Source: DATARN01 sp963851105 (GTDB lineage Bacteria > Actinomycetota > Acidimicrobiia > Acidimicrobiales > Palsa-688). Taken from it: a stretch of DNA of 64,000 nucleotides. Shown here in pieces: positions 34,158-43,363 of the stretch. A program made the position numbers and the translations under genes. The notes beneath the pieces were generated by a model, which worked only from the letters and a program-made list of their open reading frames with translations, was not told the DNA's origin and ran no database searches. The stretch is from contig CAWKNP010000002.1 in NCBI GenBank assembly GCA_963851105.1, positions 434,001-498,000 of the forward strand, in the 5' to 3' direction. The first letter of the stretch is position 1; each line of letters starts with the position of its first letter.

Positions 34158-36172
34158 TCGAGGTCTTCGGCCTCCTCCATATCGTCATCGAAGTCAAGCT
34201 CAGCCATGGTGTCGAGAAGCTGGCGGGCGCGATCGGCCACGTTGTCGGCGGTGAAGCCGAACTCCGCCAGGACCTGGGCGCCGGGAGCCGAAGCGCCGAA
34301 GTGGTCGATGGCCACCCAGTCGTCGGCCCAGCGCGACCACCCGAAGGATGTCCCTGCTTCAACCGACAGCACGGGTGTGTCGTACCCCAGCACCTCGGCC
34401 TGGTAGTCCTCGCCCTGCAGCTCGAACAACTCCCAGCAGGGAAGGGAGACGACCCGGGTTTCGATACCGTCGGCGTCGAGCAACTTGGCCGCCTCGACGC
34501 AGACCGACACCTCGCTGCCCGTGCCTACCAGGACCACGTCAGGCTCCGCGCCGCCCGCCACGAGGACGTAGCCGCCCTTGGCGACGTCGGCGAAGCGGTC
34601 GGCGGTGCCTTCGAGCACCGGCAGGTTCTGGCGGCTCAGGATGAGGGCGGTGGGGCCGTCGCTGTCCACGGCGATGCGATAGGCGTGGGCCGTCTCGTTG
34701 GCGTCGGCGGGGCGGATGACGCGCAGCTGGGGCATGGCCCGCATCGACGCGAGGTGCTCGATCGGCTGGTGGGTCGGGCCGTCTTCTCCCAGGCCGACCG
34801 AGTCGTGGGTCCAGCTGAAGATGACCTTGGCCTCGGAAAGCGCGGCCAGGCGGACCGCGCCACGCATGTAGTCGCTGAAGATGAAGAAGGTGCCCCCGAC
34901 GGGGAGGATGCCGCCATGCAGCGCCATGCCGTTCATCGCGCCGCCCATGGCGTGTTCCCGGACCCCAAACGCGATCTGGCGCCCGGCGGGATGCTCGGGG
35001 CCTTGCAGCGCCATGTTGTCGAGCTTGGTGCCGGTGTTGCCGGTCAGGTCGGCGCCGCCGCTCACCAGGCCGGGAACGAGGTCGAGGGTGGAGTTGATGC
35101 AGGCTTTGACCGCCGCCCTCGTCGCCAGCTTTTCGCCTGCCTGCCAGGTCGGCAGCTTGGCCGACCAGCCGTTGATGCCCCGGCCCGCCAGCGCCGCGTC
35201 CCATGCGTCGCGGTCGCCGCTCCAGCCCGCGAGGCGCTTCTCCCAGTCCTGGCGAAGGGCCTGGCCGCGGGGAATGGTCCGGCGGTAGAAGTCCAGGACC
35301 TCCTCGGGGACCCAGAAGCTCTCGTCGGGGGGCAAGCCGAGCAGCTCTTTGGTCGCCCGGATCTCCTCGGCGCCGAGCGGCTCGCCGTGGGCCGACGGCG
35401 TATCGGTCTTGTTGGGCGACGGCCACCCGATGTGGCTGCGGAGGATCAAAAGTGACGGCTTGTCCTCGACCGCCATGGCACCGCGGATGGCGCTCTCGAG
35501 GGTCTCGATGTCATTGGCGGTCTCGCCCAGGTGGTGAACGTCCCAGCCGTACGCCTCGAAGCGCTTGCCGGCATCGTCGGTGAGCGCCAGCTCGGTGGGA
35601 CCGTCGATGGTGATGTGATTGTCGTCGTAGACGTACACCAGGCGGCCGAGGCCGAGGTGGCCGGCCAGGGAGGCGGCCTCGTGGCTAATGCCCTCCATCA
35701 GGTCGCCGTCGCTGCAGAGCACGAAGATGTGGTGGTCGACCAGCTCGGGTCCGTAGGTGGCGCGCATGATGCGTTCCGCGATACCCATCCCGACGCCGTT
35801 GGAGAAGCCGGCGCCGAGGGGTCCCGTGGTGACCTCGATGCCCGGAGCGTGGTGCACCTCGGGATGCCCCGGGGTCTTGCTGTGGAGCTGCCGGAAGTTC
35901 TTGATGTCGTCGAGGGTGAGTCCGTAGCCGGTCAGGTGGAGCATCGAATACAGCAGGATCGATGCGTGGCCGCACGACAGGACGAAGCGGTCCCGGTCGG
36001 GCCAGTGGGGCTCGGACGGATCGTGCTTCATGATCCGGGTGAAGAGAACGTGTGCTAGCGGCGCCAAAGCCATGGCGGTGCCGGGATGGCCGGAATTCGC
36101 CTTCTGGGGCCCGTCCATTGCAAGGCCGCGGATGACATTGATTCCCAGCTGCTCGATGTCAAGATCGCTCAT
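34154..36172 (-). CDS. tkt: Transketolase
   Basis: A 672-residue thiamine-diphosphate enzyme of the non-oxidative pentose phosphate pathway. It has the N-terminal NSGHPGTAMALAPLAHVLF, the ThDP/Mg motif (LCSDGDLMEGISHEAASLAG) and the pyrimidine-domain DSVGLGEDGPTHQPIEHLAS. The C-terminus is unusually acidic (DFDDDMEEAEDLE). It is first in the five-gene operon and starts at ATG 36172, 6 nt after a TAGGGT -10 element. Confidence 0.97.
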   Translation of the reverse strand: MSDLDIEQLGINVIRGLAMDGPQKANSGHPGTAMALAPLAHVLFTRIMKHDPSEPHWPDRDRFVLSCGHASILLYSMLHLTGYGLTLDDIKNFRQLHSKTPGHPEVHHAPGIEVTTGPLGAGFSNGVGMGIAERIMRATYGPELVDHHIFVLCSDGDLMEGISHEAASLAGHLGLGRLVYVYDDNHITIDGPTELALTDDAGKRFEAYGWDVHHLGETANDIETLESAIRGAMAVEDKPSLLILRSHIGWPSPNKTDTPSAHGEPLGAEEIRATKELLGLPPDESFWVPEEVLDFYRRTIPRGQALRQDWEKRLAGWSGDRDAWDAALAGRGINGWSAKLPTWQAGEKLATRAAVKACINSTLDLVPGLVSGGADLTGNTGTKLDNMALQGPEHPAGRQIAFGVREHAMGGAMNGMALHGGILPVGGTFFIFSDYMRGAVRLAALSEAKVIFSWTHDSVGLGEDGPTHQPIEHLASMRAMPQLRVIRPADANETAHAYRIAVDSDGPTALILSRQNLPVLEGTADRFADVAKGGYVLVAGGAEPDVVLVGTGSEVSVCVEAAKLLDADGIETRVVSLPCWELFELQGEDYQAEVLGYDTPVLSVEAGTSFGWSRWADDWVAIDHFGASAPGAQVLAEFGFTADNVADRARQLLDTMAELDFDDDMEEAEDLE

Positions 36173-36178
36173 ACCGCA

Positions 36179-36184
36179 ACCCTA
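36179..36184 (-). promoter_or_regulatory. -10 element of the pentose-phosphate operon
   Basis: TAGGGT, 6 nt before the tkt ATG and without a Shine-Dalgarno, suggests a leaderless operon start. The extended sequence TAGGGTTGCGG is identical to that before fbiC. Confidence 0.5.
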
Positions 36185-36222
36185 CCCAGGCTGGAGGACA
36201 GGAACATTTGCCCGCGGCGTGA

Positions 36223-37511
36223 TCAGCCGTCAACCACCGGTGATGCGCACGGCAGTCGCTCCTCGAACAGGGCCATCGACGCCGTGAAGCCGTGGACGAA
36301 ATTGTGGCCGCCCACCGGACCGATTTCGCCGGCCGCGAAAAAGCCGGCCACCGGTGGGTCACCGAGCAGGTCGCCGATCACGCCGGCGTCGTGGTCGGGC
36401 TCGTCGAACAGCCGCGTGCCCCGGCCGTTGCAGGTGAACAGGAGGACGCCTTCGGCCCGGCGATCGGCCAGCATCTCCCGGAGGTCCTCGTCGGCCGCCT
36501 CGGCATCGCGGACGTGGAACTGGACCGTCGTGCCTACCTCGACCTCGTCGCCGATGGCGATGGCGCCGTTGGCGCGGTCAGCGCCGATGACGTTGCGGAT
36601 CAGGAAGTCACCCCGGGCGAAGTCCGCCTTGTGCTCGTCGATCACGAGACCCATGTGGAGGCCCTGGTTGATCAGCTGCACATCGCGCCCCGACATGCCG
36701 TCCTTGGCCATCTGCATGAGCCGGTGGAGGGCGGGCTGGCCGGCCAGTTCGTAGATGATGTTGCGTTCGGCCCTGGTCACTGCCAGGGGTCGCCCGATGG
36801 GCCGGCAGCCCTGGGACACCACGCTCGAAAGGGTCACCCCCGGTCCGACGATGGCGCCCACGGCACCGTCGGTGAACACCTGGTGGTTGAGTACCAGCCG
36901 GTTGCCGCCGGGACCTGAGGCTGCTGATGCCATGCCGCCGAGGACGGGTAGGCCGGGATACTCCCTGTGGAGCCCCCGCAGGGCGACGTCGACGGGAAAG
37001 CTGTAGGGGTCGGTGAGCAGCAGGAGGGCCTGCGGCTCGAAGGGCACATCGTCGGGCCAACCGGCGACGACGGCGGTCGGGGCGTCGGGCGCTCCCCGGG
37101 CGTCGCCTGAGCCTCGGGGCCGTCGGGCGCGCCGCCCGACCGGGCCGGGCCGCCGCCGGGACCGCCCGGGCCGCCGCCGGGCCCGCCGGATCCGCGGTAG
37201 TCGAACTCCGTCCACAGCCGTACCGGGGCGATGGGCCCGGTCAAGCCCGCCCATAAGGTGACGGCGGGGGCATTCTCGATCTCACGCTGGTTGCCGACCA
37301 CCGACTCGGCCGCGCATCCGATGAGCACCGACGGTTCGAGCAGCCGGGCAACAGTGTCGGCGGCGTCTTCGAGGGCGCCGGCGTGGGGCCGGGTCACGTA
37401 GATCACCGCCAGGTCGGGATGGCGTCCGATTTGTTCGATCACCTGGCCGATGACCTCGCCGGTGGCGTGCGCCGTCACCGGGTGGGTGGACAGGCTCGAC
37501 GCGAAACGCAT
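36223..37511 (-). pseudogene. FIST N/C-domain sensory protein, frameshifted
   Basis: The N-terminal part (37511 to about 37100) reads MRFASSLSTHP, then IYVTRPHAGALEDAADTVAR and VLIGCAAESVVGNQREIE, typical of FIST_N. The remainder (about 37100 to 36223) lies in another frame and carries the rest of FIST_N and FIST_C (LPVLGGMASAASGPGGNRLV, FTCNGRGTRLF, GFFAAGEIGPVGG). FIST proteins are predicted small-ligand sensors. The frame changes by one base in a GC-rich Gly/Pro linker near 37090-37100 (ctccccgggc). It is either a sequencing indel or a genuine lesion; both halves keep good coding character. Confidence 0.75.
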
Positions 37512-37521
37512 GGGCGGCCGG

Positions 37522-37911
37522 TTACACCACCGGGAGGAGGGTGAGGGGCACGGTCAAGACGTTGCCGTCGGGCAGCAGGCGGCAGTTGGCCTCGATGGTG
37601 GTGTAGTCCTGGTACGCCAGCTCGGCCCGCACCAGGCGGTAGGTGAACTTGCCGGGCTCGACGTTGAACGGCGACACGTTGCGGGCCACCTCGTCGCCCT
37701 TGCTGTCGGAGAAAACGACTTCCAGCACGCCTTGACCCGGGTCGCTCGGGCGGGAGCGGACCAGGACGATGAGATGAGGTTGCACGGTCACCGGCGGCGG
37801 CGTCGGCGCGGCCATCGAGAACATGATGCCGGTCAGGTCGATCCGGGTCGAGGGACCGGGAACCGACCGCAGGTTGATGCTTTCAGCGAATACCGCAGAG
37901 ACGATGTCCAT
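37522..37911 (-). CDS. Conserved hypothetical protein, beta-rich
   Basis: A 129-residue protein starting MDIVSAVFAESINLR. It has a predicted beta-sandwich pattern (HLIVLVRSRP, GVLEVVFSDSKGDEVARN, FTYRLVRAELAYQDYTTIEA) and no signal or membrane segment. The FIST gene follows 10 nt after its stop, suggesting one transcript. I recognise no function. ATG 37911 is chosen over a start at 37944, whose extra residues look non-coding. Confidence 0.7.
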   Translation of the reverse strand: MDIVSAVFAESINLRSVPGPSTRIDLTGIMFSMAAPTPPPVTVQPHLIVLVRSRPSDPGQGVLEVVFSDSKGDEVARNVSPFNVEPGKFTYRLVRAELAYQDYTTIEANCRLLPDGNVLTVPLTLLPVV

Positions 37912-37982
37912 CGGACTTGCGACGCTACTCGGAGGCAGCGGCAATGGGCCGGGGTCGGCCCCGCCCGGTGCGATGGGGGGTC

Positions 37983-38744
37983 TCAGGCCGTCACTTTTTG
38001 CCGCTTGGGCTCACGCGCGACCACCTTGGGCTCGTCGTGGCGGATGGTGAGCCACCCCAAGCGCCGGGCCAGGCAGATGGCGGGCCAGGCGGGGTCGTAC
38101 TCCCGCCGCCCGAGCGCCAGGTGAGCCGAGGTGGATGCCGAATGGTGGTTGTTGTGCAGCCCCTCGCCCGAGGTCAGCCAGGCCAGCCACTGGCTATTGG
38201 TGGCGGCCAGGGCGGGATTCGTCCGGCGGCCGAAGCGGTGCCCAACCGCGTTGACCGCCGCGTTGAGCATCAGGTACGAGACGGTGTGGATGGCGGCCGC
38301 GCCGAGCCCGACCTGCCAGCCGAAGACCAGGCACAGCAGGCCGATGCCGATGCCCAGGCCGATCAGGGCGTGGTCGAAGAAGATCCGGTCCCACCGGTCG
38401 GGCGGCAGGTCCCGGGCGTAGCGGCTCACGGCGAGGGGGTCGTTGGCGACCTTGCGGTACATGCCGACGTTGCCGAACTGGACGGCGGCGTAGCCACGCA
38501 GCACCGGCGAGTGCGGGTCGCCCTCGACGTCAGTGAAGGCGTGGTGCTTGCGGTGCACCGCCACCCACTGCCGGGGTTTGATGCCAGTCGTGACCCAGAG
38601 GATCACCCGGCAGACCATTGCCGCTGCCGGGCGCAACCGCAGCGCTCGATGCGCCAGCGCCCGGTGCAGGTAGACGGTGGTCAGGAACAGGGCCAGCTGG
38701 CAGACCGCGAGACCGGCTAGAGCAGCGACGATGACATCGGACAC
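37983..38744 (-). CDS. Fatty acid desaturase (acyl-CoA delta-9 type)
   Basis: A 253-residue di-iron membrane desaturase. The three His boxes are present: HRALAHR (27-33), HRKHH (64-68) and HNNHH near residue 197. Four hydrophobic segments fit the family topology. It introduces double bonds into acyl chains, controlling membrane fluidity. I set the start at GTG 38744, not 38753, because the -10 element TATAGT overlaps 38753 and leaves exactly 7 nt to 38744. A palindromic operator spans the promoter. No electron-transfer partner is adjacent. Confidence 0.93.
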   Translation of the reverse strand: MSDVIVAALAGLAVCQLALFLTTVYLHRALAHRALRLRPAAAMVCRVILWVTTGIKPRQWVAVHRKHHAFTDVEGDPHSPVLRGYAAVQFGNVGMYRKVANDPLAVSRYARDLPPDRWDRIFFDHALIGLGIGIGLLCLVFGWQVGLGAAAIHTVSYLMLNAAVNAVGHRFGRRTNPALAATNSQWLAWLTSGEGLHNNHHSASTSAHLALGRREYDPAWPAICLARRLGWLTIRHDEPKVVAREPKRQKVTA

Positions 38745-38751
38745 AGTTCCC

Positions 38752-38781
38752 ACTATACCTACCTACCGGTCGGTAGGTAGG
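38752..38781 (-). promoter_or_regulatory. Desaturase promoter with embedded 11-bp inverted-repeat operator
   Basis: CCTACCTACCG (38758-38768), a 2-bp centre, and CGGTAGGTAGG (38771-38781) form a perfect 11-bp palindrome. It abuts the -10 TATAGT (38757-38752) and covers the spacer and -35. Palindromes of this form around ACCGGTCGGT are typical TetR-family operators, so repression by blocking RNA polymerase is likely. The source of the repressor is unknown. Confidence 0.78.
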
Positions 38782-38790
38782 CAGCGACGA

Positions 38791-40150
38791 TCAGCAGGCC
38801 GTGACTCCCGGGCACTGGTATTGGTAGGCGATGGTGGCCGCGTAGCCGAGGCCGCTCGGTGCCACCTGGGTGTTGTTGAACGCGAAGTCCGGCGCCGGGA
38901 TGGCCGGAGGCGAGAACGTGACCGTGGTGGCGCCGGCGGTGACGATGCCGCCGCCCACCAGCTGGCCGGTGAGGTTTCCGCTCACCGTGAGGAGGCCATC
39001 GGTAAAGGCGAAAACCGGCAGCGTGGAGTTGGTGCCCACGATGGTGACGGCATCGCCGAGGCCGCCGGCCGAGACGATGTAGAGCTGGCCGCCGGTCGTC
39101 GTCTGGGGCACGGTCACGGTCACGAGGCCCCCATGGACGACGAGCACGTGGATCCCGTCGAGGGAGGCGGGGTTGTAGACGCATGCGATGTTGAGGGGGA
39201 TGTCGTAGTACGAGCCGGTCCCCGTCCCCGGGCAGCTGTTCGACGCCGGGCCGCCCACCAATGGTGGATTTAACTGGCATCATCACCAGCTGTCGGTAAA
39301 CACCGGCATCTGGCGTGCCGTCGGCAGGGCGCCTGCGCCGGAGGAGGTGGTCCCGGTGACCGTCGAGCCCGAGTTGGAGAAGGCGCCGGCGTATTTGGCG
39401 GGACCATTGACGGTGGTGTTGGTCAAGGTGAGGGCGCCGCTCGAGAACACGCCGCCGGTTCCGCCCTGCACGGTGGCGCCGGTGATGTTGACACCGTTGC
39501 CGACCACCTCGCCGCCAATGACGGGAACATTCAGCGTCACGCCACTCCAGCCGTGCACCAAGCCGTCGAGCTGCGAACCGGAGATGTTGATCACGCCGTT
39601 GGCCACCACATTCGGGATGGTGCCCCCCGTGCCGTAGGCCGAGAATGAACCCTCCGGTGGTCAGGATCGACCCGCCGGAGAACAGAGCGTCGGGGAAGAC
39701 GTAGCCGCCGTTGGTGCTGGGGAACGGGGGGCCCGATACGGGGGCGCCCTGGCCCCGGTTGACATGGGCGACGAGGGTCGTGGTGGCGACCGGGGTGGTG
39801 GCGTTGGGGACGTAGCCGACGGCGGCGATGACCGCGTTGCCTCCCGGGGTGCAGGAAACGGGCGCCAGGATCTGGTACGACTCAGTCGGCAGGTTCTGGT
39901 CGGGGAGGGCGGTCTCGGTGCCGGCGGTCGTCGGGCAGAGGCTGTTCTGGGCCAGATTCGAAAGGGCGGCCTCGAGGCCGGCTTCCGCGGCGTGCAGCGA
40001 CGCCGTGCGGTTGCGGGAAAGGCCGCTTCGCTGGGTGGAGTGGATGGCCAGCTGCAGTGCGCCCGCCACCAGGATGACGCAGACCATCATCACCAGAAGC
40101 GCCGCGATCAGAGCCACGCCGCGTTCGTCGTCCCGCCGCAACCGCGTCAA
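38791..40150 (-). pseudogene. PilX-like minor pilin/assembly protein, disrupted
   Basis: The N-terminus (TTG 40150, overlapping the upstream pilin gene's stop) reads ERGVALIAALLVMMVCVILV, then SRNRTASLHAAEAGLEAALS, the class of PilX-type proteins with a membrane helix and an AAEAGLE motif. The protein loses frame near 39650 and continues one frame over (GTGGTIPNVVANGVINISG). It then meets two consecutive in-frame TGA codons (39285-39280), after which coding resumes in the same frame to 38791. The C-terminal region is rich in short beta repeats. Two independent lesions suggest decay, unless the assembly is wrong here. Confidence 0.7.
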
Positions 40151-40842
40151 CAGGCCACCCCGTTTCCTTGATAAGAGGGATTGCTGGGAATGGCTCGGCC
40201 GGTGAAGGTCGAGGTGAACTGCGACGGCTTTGCCGCGTTCGTCCTGCGGATGTCGGCGTTGACCCAGAGGTTCACGTCGAGGCTGCGGTTGGCGTTGACC
40301 GAGAAGACCGCAGGGCTGCCCGTCTGGGCGCTGTTCACGATCCCGTGCATGACGCTGTACCAGGAGCCGGTGTAGGTCGGCGAGCCGCCGGCGACGATCC
40401 CCGCCGTAGGTGCCTTGGTGCGCCGCTGAAGGGCGTCGCCTGCCACCTGGTACTCGACACAGGTGCTCTTGGGCGCCGTGGTCACCACCGTCGTCGAGCT
40501 TGCGCCCGGCGAGCCGCCGTAGACCTGCAGATGGAGGATCCCGGCGCCGTCGGTGTAGAGCACGTTGCTCGACACGACGTCATGTTGAATCTGGTCGAGC
40601 GCCAGCTGGGCGGCATCGCTGGTGTCGGAACGGACCCGGGCGTTGTCGAAGTTGGTGATGCTCGACGAGAGCTGGGGCAAGACGATGGCGAGCACCACCA
40701 GCATGAGCGCCGAGGTGACCATGACCTCGATGAGGGTGAACCCGAATTCCCGGGCGGTGCGCCAGCCGTTCGGGTCGAGACTGCCGTGGCGGCTGGCGTG
40801 GAGGCTGGCGTCGAGGCTGCTCGGGGTGGGGCGTCGCAACAT
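40147..40842 (-). CDS. PilW-like minor pilin, type IV prepilin
   Basis: A 231-residue prepilin. An unusually long leader (about 33 residues) ends at EFG|FTLIEVMV, followed by the hydrophobic helix SALMLVVLAIVLPQLSSSI. The globular part holds one Cys in STCVEYQV and one at the terminus (GNGVAC), a likely disulphide. It is translationally linked: it starts beside the stop of the larger minor pilin (TGAGAATG) and overlaps the PilX-like start. It probably primes pilus assembly. Confidence 0.85.
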   Translation of the reverse strand: MLRRPTPSSLDASLHASRHGSLDPNGWRTAREFGFTLIEVMVTSALMLVVLAIVLPQLSSSITNFDNARVRSDTSDAAQLALDQIQHDVVSSNVLYTDGAGILHLQVYGGSPGASSTTVVTTAPKSTCVEYQVAGDALQRRTKAPTAGIVAGGSPTYTGSWYSVMHGIVNSAQTGSPAVFSVNANRSLDVNLWVNADIRRTNAAKPSQFTSTFTGRAIPSNPSYQGNGVAC

Positions 40843-40844
40843 TC

Positions 40845-42608
40845 TCACGAGTAGCTCGCCGAGGTGGTGACCGAGCCCAGGTTGACCACGACGTTCACGT
40901 CGACGACGGTGCCGAGCAGCGTGCTGATACCGAGGTGCACGTTGATGGAAACCGGCGAGGTGACGCTGGCGCTGTTGGTGCCGGTCGTGGCCGACGAGCC
41001 GATGGCGACGGTGGCGGTGACGGCGATGTTCAGGATCCCTGTCGAGACGTTCACCGGGGGGACGGTGATGGGCACCGCGGAGACCAGGCTGATCGGGTTC
41101 GCGATCCCGGCGATTGAGATCGAACCCTGCTGGCTGGCGGTGGCGGCCGCACAGGAGCCGGGGCCGGCACACGCCGAGGCAGAGGCCTGGAAGCCGGTGA
41201 TCTTTATGAGTGTCCCGACCACCGGCAGGCCGCTCAGGACGTCGAGCTCGGTGAAGGACTTGGTGGCCGAGGCGGTGTAGGTCTGGCCGAGGGGCACGCC
41301 GCTCGAACCGTTCTGGGCGACCGTCGCCGTGTCCGGGTTGGCGTTTCCGGTCGGGACCAGGTTGACGAGGCCCAGGTTCAGGAGGGGGATCCCGGCCACG
41401 TTGAGGCCCAGGTTGCTCGAGAGGGGACCGGTCTGGGTGGCCGCCGCTTTGCCGTAGCCGAGGCCGGGGGTAGTCGGGATGACGCCGCTCGGGACATTGG
41501 CGGTCCCCCCGGCGCTACTGGCGGCGACGGCGGCGCCCGAGGTCACGCTGCCTGCGCTGACCTGGGCGTTCATGGTGCCGCCGATCAGGGTGCAGACCAG
41601 CAGGACGGTGCATTGGTTGACGCTGCCGGGAAGCGAGTTGAGCAGGCCCGGTGTGGCCGAGACGGTGTTGGGACCGTTCGTGGCTGATCCGAACGGCGAG
41701 GTCGCGGTGGCGATCGCCCCGGGGGTGTTGACGACGGAGAGGTTGGCGGCGGAGATTCCGCTCGATGCCGTCCCCGCGGTGACCAGGTGGCCGGCGGGAC
41801 CCGTCGAGGTCCCCCCCGCCGCCGTACTGCCGGAAAGGTACGACGTTGCCGTCGGCAGGTTGAACTGCACGTTGGCGGCATTGAGGTTGAGGACCGTGCC
41901 GCTCACGGTGATGGTGCCTGGAAGGCTCTGGGCGTTGGCGGTCCAGCCGTGACTCGGTGCGATCGTGGTTGTGGTGGTGGCGCCCGGGGAGTTCTCGCTG
42001 AACGGCGAGGTATAGATCTTGCTCTCGACTTGGACGTTGGGCTTCACGCCGCCGACCTGCGACTGGGTCCAGTTCACCTGGACCGTCACGATCCTCGTCT
42101 GGGGGTCGGTCGGGTCGAGGGTCACGTAGCTTTTCACCGTGTAGTCGGTGATCCCCGGCTGGCCGGTGTGATGGGCGAAGTGGTCAGGCGCGGTGGCCGG
42201 GCTGTGAACCGCGGGATTGAAGAACGGCGACGCGGTGGTGGCGGTCCCGAACGTGGCCGTCGGGATTTGGCGCCCGGAGGCGGTCAGGAAGCAGTACGCA
42301 CCGGCGGGCGCGGCGCAGGGAACGACTTGGCTGTCGCCGCCCGCCGCGAGATCGGTTTGGCTCATGAAGAGCATGTCGTGGGGCAAGGCCCGGATCTGCT
42401 CGATCGTCTGGTTGGCCAAGGCCGAAGCCTCGGTACGCTGACGGCTGAATCCGACGGCCGCGAAACTGCTGAACATGGTGAACGCCAACACCAGCAAAGT
42501 GGCGAAGATCACGCCAAGGGCGACCAACACCTCAATGAGGGTGAAACCATCCTCCTGTTCGCGTCGCGACGGCCAAGGTAGACGGCACACACTCCGATAT
42601 CGGGCCAC
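40845..42608 (-). CDS. PilV-like minor pilin with very large ectodomain
   Basis: A 587-residue prepilin: a leader of about 21 residues, EDG|FTLIEVLVALGVIFATL, then FSRQRTEASALANQTIEQIR, the standard PilV layout. From about residue 190 it carries an extension of nearly 400 residues, rich in Thr/Ser/Ala/Gly/Val and predicted to be beta strand, far beyond the usual 150-200 residues for PilV. It could be a tip adhesin. It is first of three overlapping pilus genes. GATTAT lies 6 nt before GTG 42608. Confidence 0.85.
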   Translation of the reverse strand: MARYRSVCRLPWPSRREQEDGFTLIEVLVALGVIFATLLVLAFTMFSSFAAVGFSRQRTEASALANQTIEQIRALPHDMLFMSQTDLAAGGDSQVVPCAAPAGAYCFLTASGRQIPTATFGTATTASPFFNPAVHSPATAPDHFAHHTGQPGITDYTVKSYVTLDPTDPQTRIVTVQVNWTQSQVGGVKPNVQVESKIYTSPFSENSPGATTTTTIAPSHGWTANAQSLPGTITVSGTVLNLNAANVQFNLPTATSYLSGSTAAGGTSTGPAGHLVTAGTASSGISAANLSVVNTPGAIATATSPFGSATNGPNTVSATPGLLNSLPGSVNQCTVLLVCTLIGGTMNAQVSAGSVTSGAAVAASSAGGTANVPSGVIPTTPGLGYGKAAATQTGPLSSNLGLNVAGIPLLNLGLVNLVPTGNANPDTATVAQNGSSGVPLGQTYTASATKSFTELDVLSGLPVVGTLIKITGFQASASACAGPGSCAAATASQQGSISIAGIANPISLVSAVPITVPPVNVSTGILNIAVTATVAIGSSATTGTNSASVTSPVSINVHLGISTLLGTVVDVNVVVNLGSVTTSASYS

Positions 42609-42677
42609 GGTGGGATAATCGCCACCGAAACGCCCCGGCTTGAGCCGAATCTCAGAGTTTCCTGGCGGGGGGGCCGG

Positions 42678-42683
42678 TACCCT
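42678..42683 (+). promoter_or_regulatory. -10 element for the TetR regulator
   Basis: TACCCT is 6 nt before ATG 42690 (leaderless geometry). A perfect CCGATATCGG palindrome at 42594-42603 lies in the 5' end of the divergent pilin gene and could be an operator, but nothing links it to this regulator. Confidence 0.4.
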
Positions 42684-42689
42684 AGGTCC

Positions 42690-43319
42690 ATGGCGACACC
42701 CACGGCGGCCGCCTCAACCTCCGTGACGACCCGTGGGGCCATTCTCGCCTCGGCCCTCCGCCACTTCGCCGAACACGGTTACGACGGTACGTCGCTCAAC
42801 GACATCGCCGAAGACGTCGGGATCCGCCGCCCGAGTCTCCTCTACCACTTCCAGTCAAAAGAGGCTCTGTACCGCGAGGTGTTCGAAACTGCCATCGCCG
42901 ACTGGTTCCACCGCATCCAGCTGTCGGCGTCGTCGCCGCGCGACGGCTGGGCCCAAGTGGACCGGGTGCTCGAGGACAGCTTCGACTTCTTCCGGGAGAA
43001 TCCCGATTTCGTTCGCCTCTTCCGCCGCGAGGCGCTCGAAGGCGGCAGTCGGCTGGCCAGTGAGCTGGCCACCGTGCTGCGACCGGAGCTCGACCGCGCC
43101 GCCGGCTTCCTGACCAAGGAAATGGCGGCGGGGCGTTTCCGCGCCCACGACCCCGCGCAGCTGCTCCTCACCGGCTACGGCGCCCTCCTCACCTATTTCA
43201 GCGATGTGCCGTTCCTGGAGACCCTTCTGGCCCGGGATCCGCTGACCAGCGAAGCGCTCGACCAGCGCCTCGAGCACGTCCGGATCTTCTTCCGGGCGGC
43301 TCTCGAACCCATCGGCTGA
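42690..43319 (+). CDS. TetR family transcriptional regulator
   Basis: A 209-residue regulator. The N-terminal HTH is canonical: RGAILASALRHFAEHGYDGT, then LNDIAEDVGIRRPSLLYHFQ and SKEALYREVFE. The C-terminal domain (from about 70) is all-helical and ligand-binding, similar to the TetR_C group near fatty-acid or multidrug genes. It is divergent from the pilus genes and 4 kb from the desaturase with the TetR-type operator. A link to either is possible but unproven. Confidence 0.93.
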   Translation: MATPTAAASTSVTTRGAILASALRHFAEHGYDGTSLNDIAEDVGIRRPSLLYHFQSKEALYREVFETAIADWFHRIQLSASSPRDGWAQVDRVLEDSFDFFRENPDFVRLFRREALEGGSRLASELATVLRPELDRAAGFLTKEMAAGRFRAHDPAQLLLTGYGALLTYFSDVPFLETLLARDPLTSEALDQRLEHVRIFFRAALEPIG

Positions 43320-43349
43320 GCCCGATACGGGCTCGTCGCAGGACATCAC

Positions 43350-43355
43350 TACGCT
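43350..43355 (+). promoter_or_regulatory. -10 element for dacB
   Basis: TACGCT with 8 nt to GTG 43364 and no Shine-Dalgarno. The same hexamer precedes the sigma-factor gene at 49140. Confidence 0.45.
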
Positions 43356-43363
43356 GCCGTGAC

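Noticed and set aside
31827..34406. An open frame of about 860 codons on the plus strand, opposite zwf and tal.
   Set aside because: It is antisense to two well-conserved enzymes, has no recognisable domain, and its composition is that expected of the reverse frame of GC-rich codons.
39280..39285. Possible TGA recoding (TGA as Trp or Gly) in the PilX-like gene.
   Set aside because: TGA is the normal stop of many intact genes in this window, so a genome-wide recode is excluded; a local lesion or error is simpler.
42594..42603. CCGATATCGG palindrome as the TetR operator.
   Set aside because: It is a perfect 10-mer but lies within the pilin coding start and has no second copy in the window, so a link to the regulator is unsupported.
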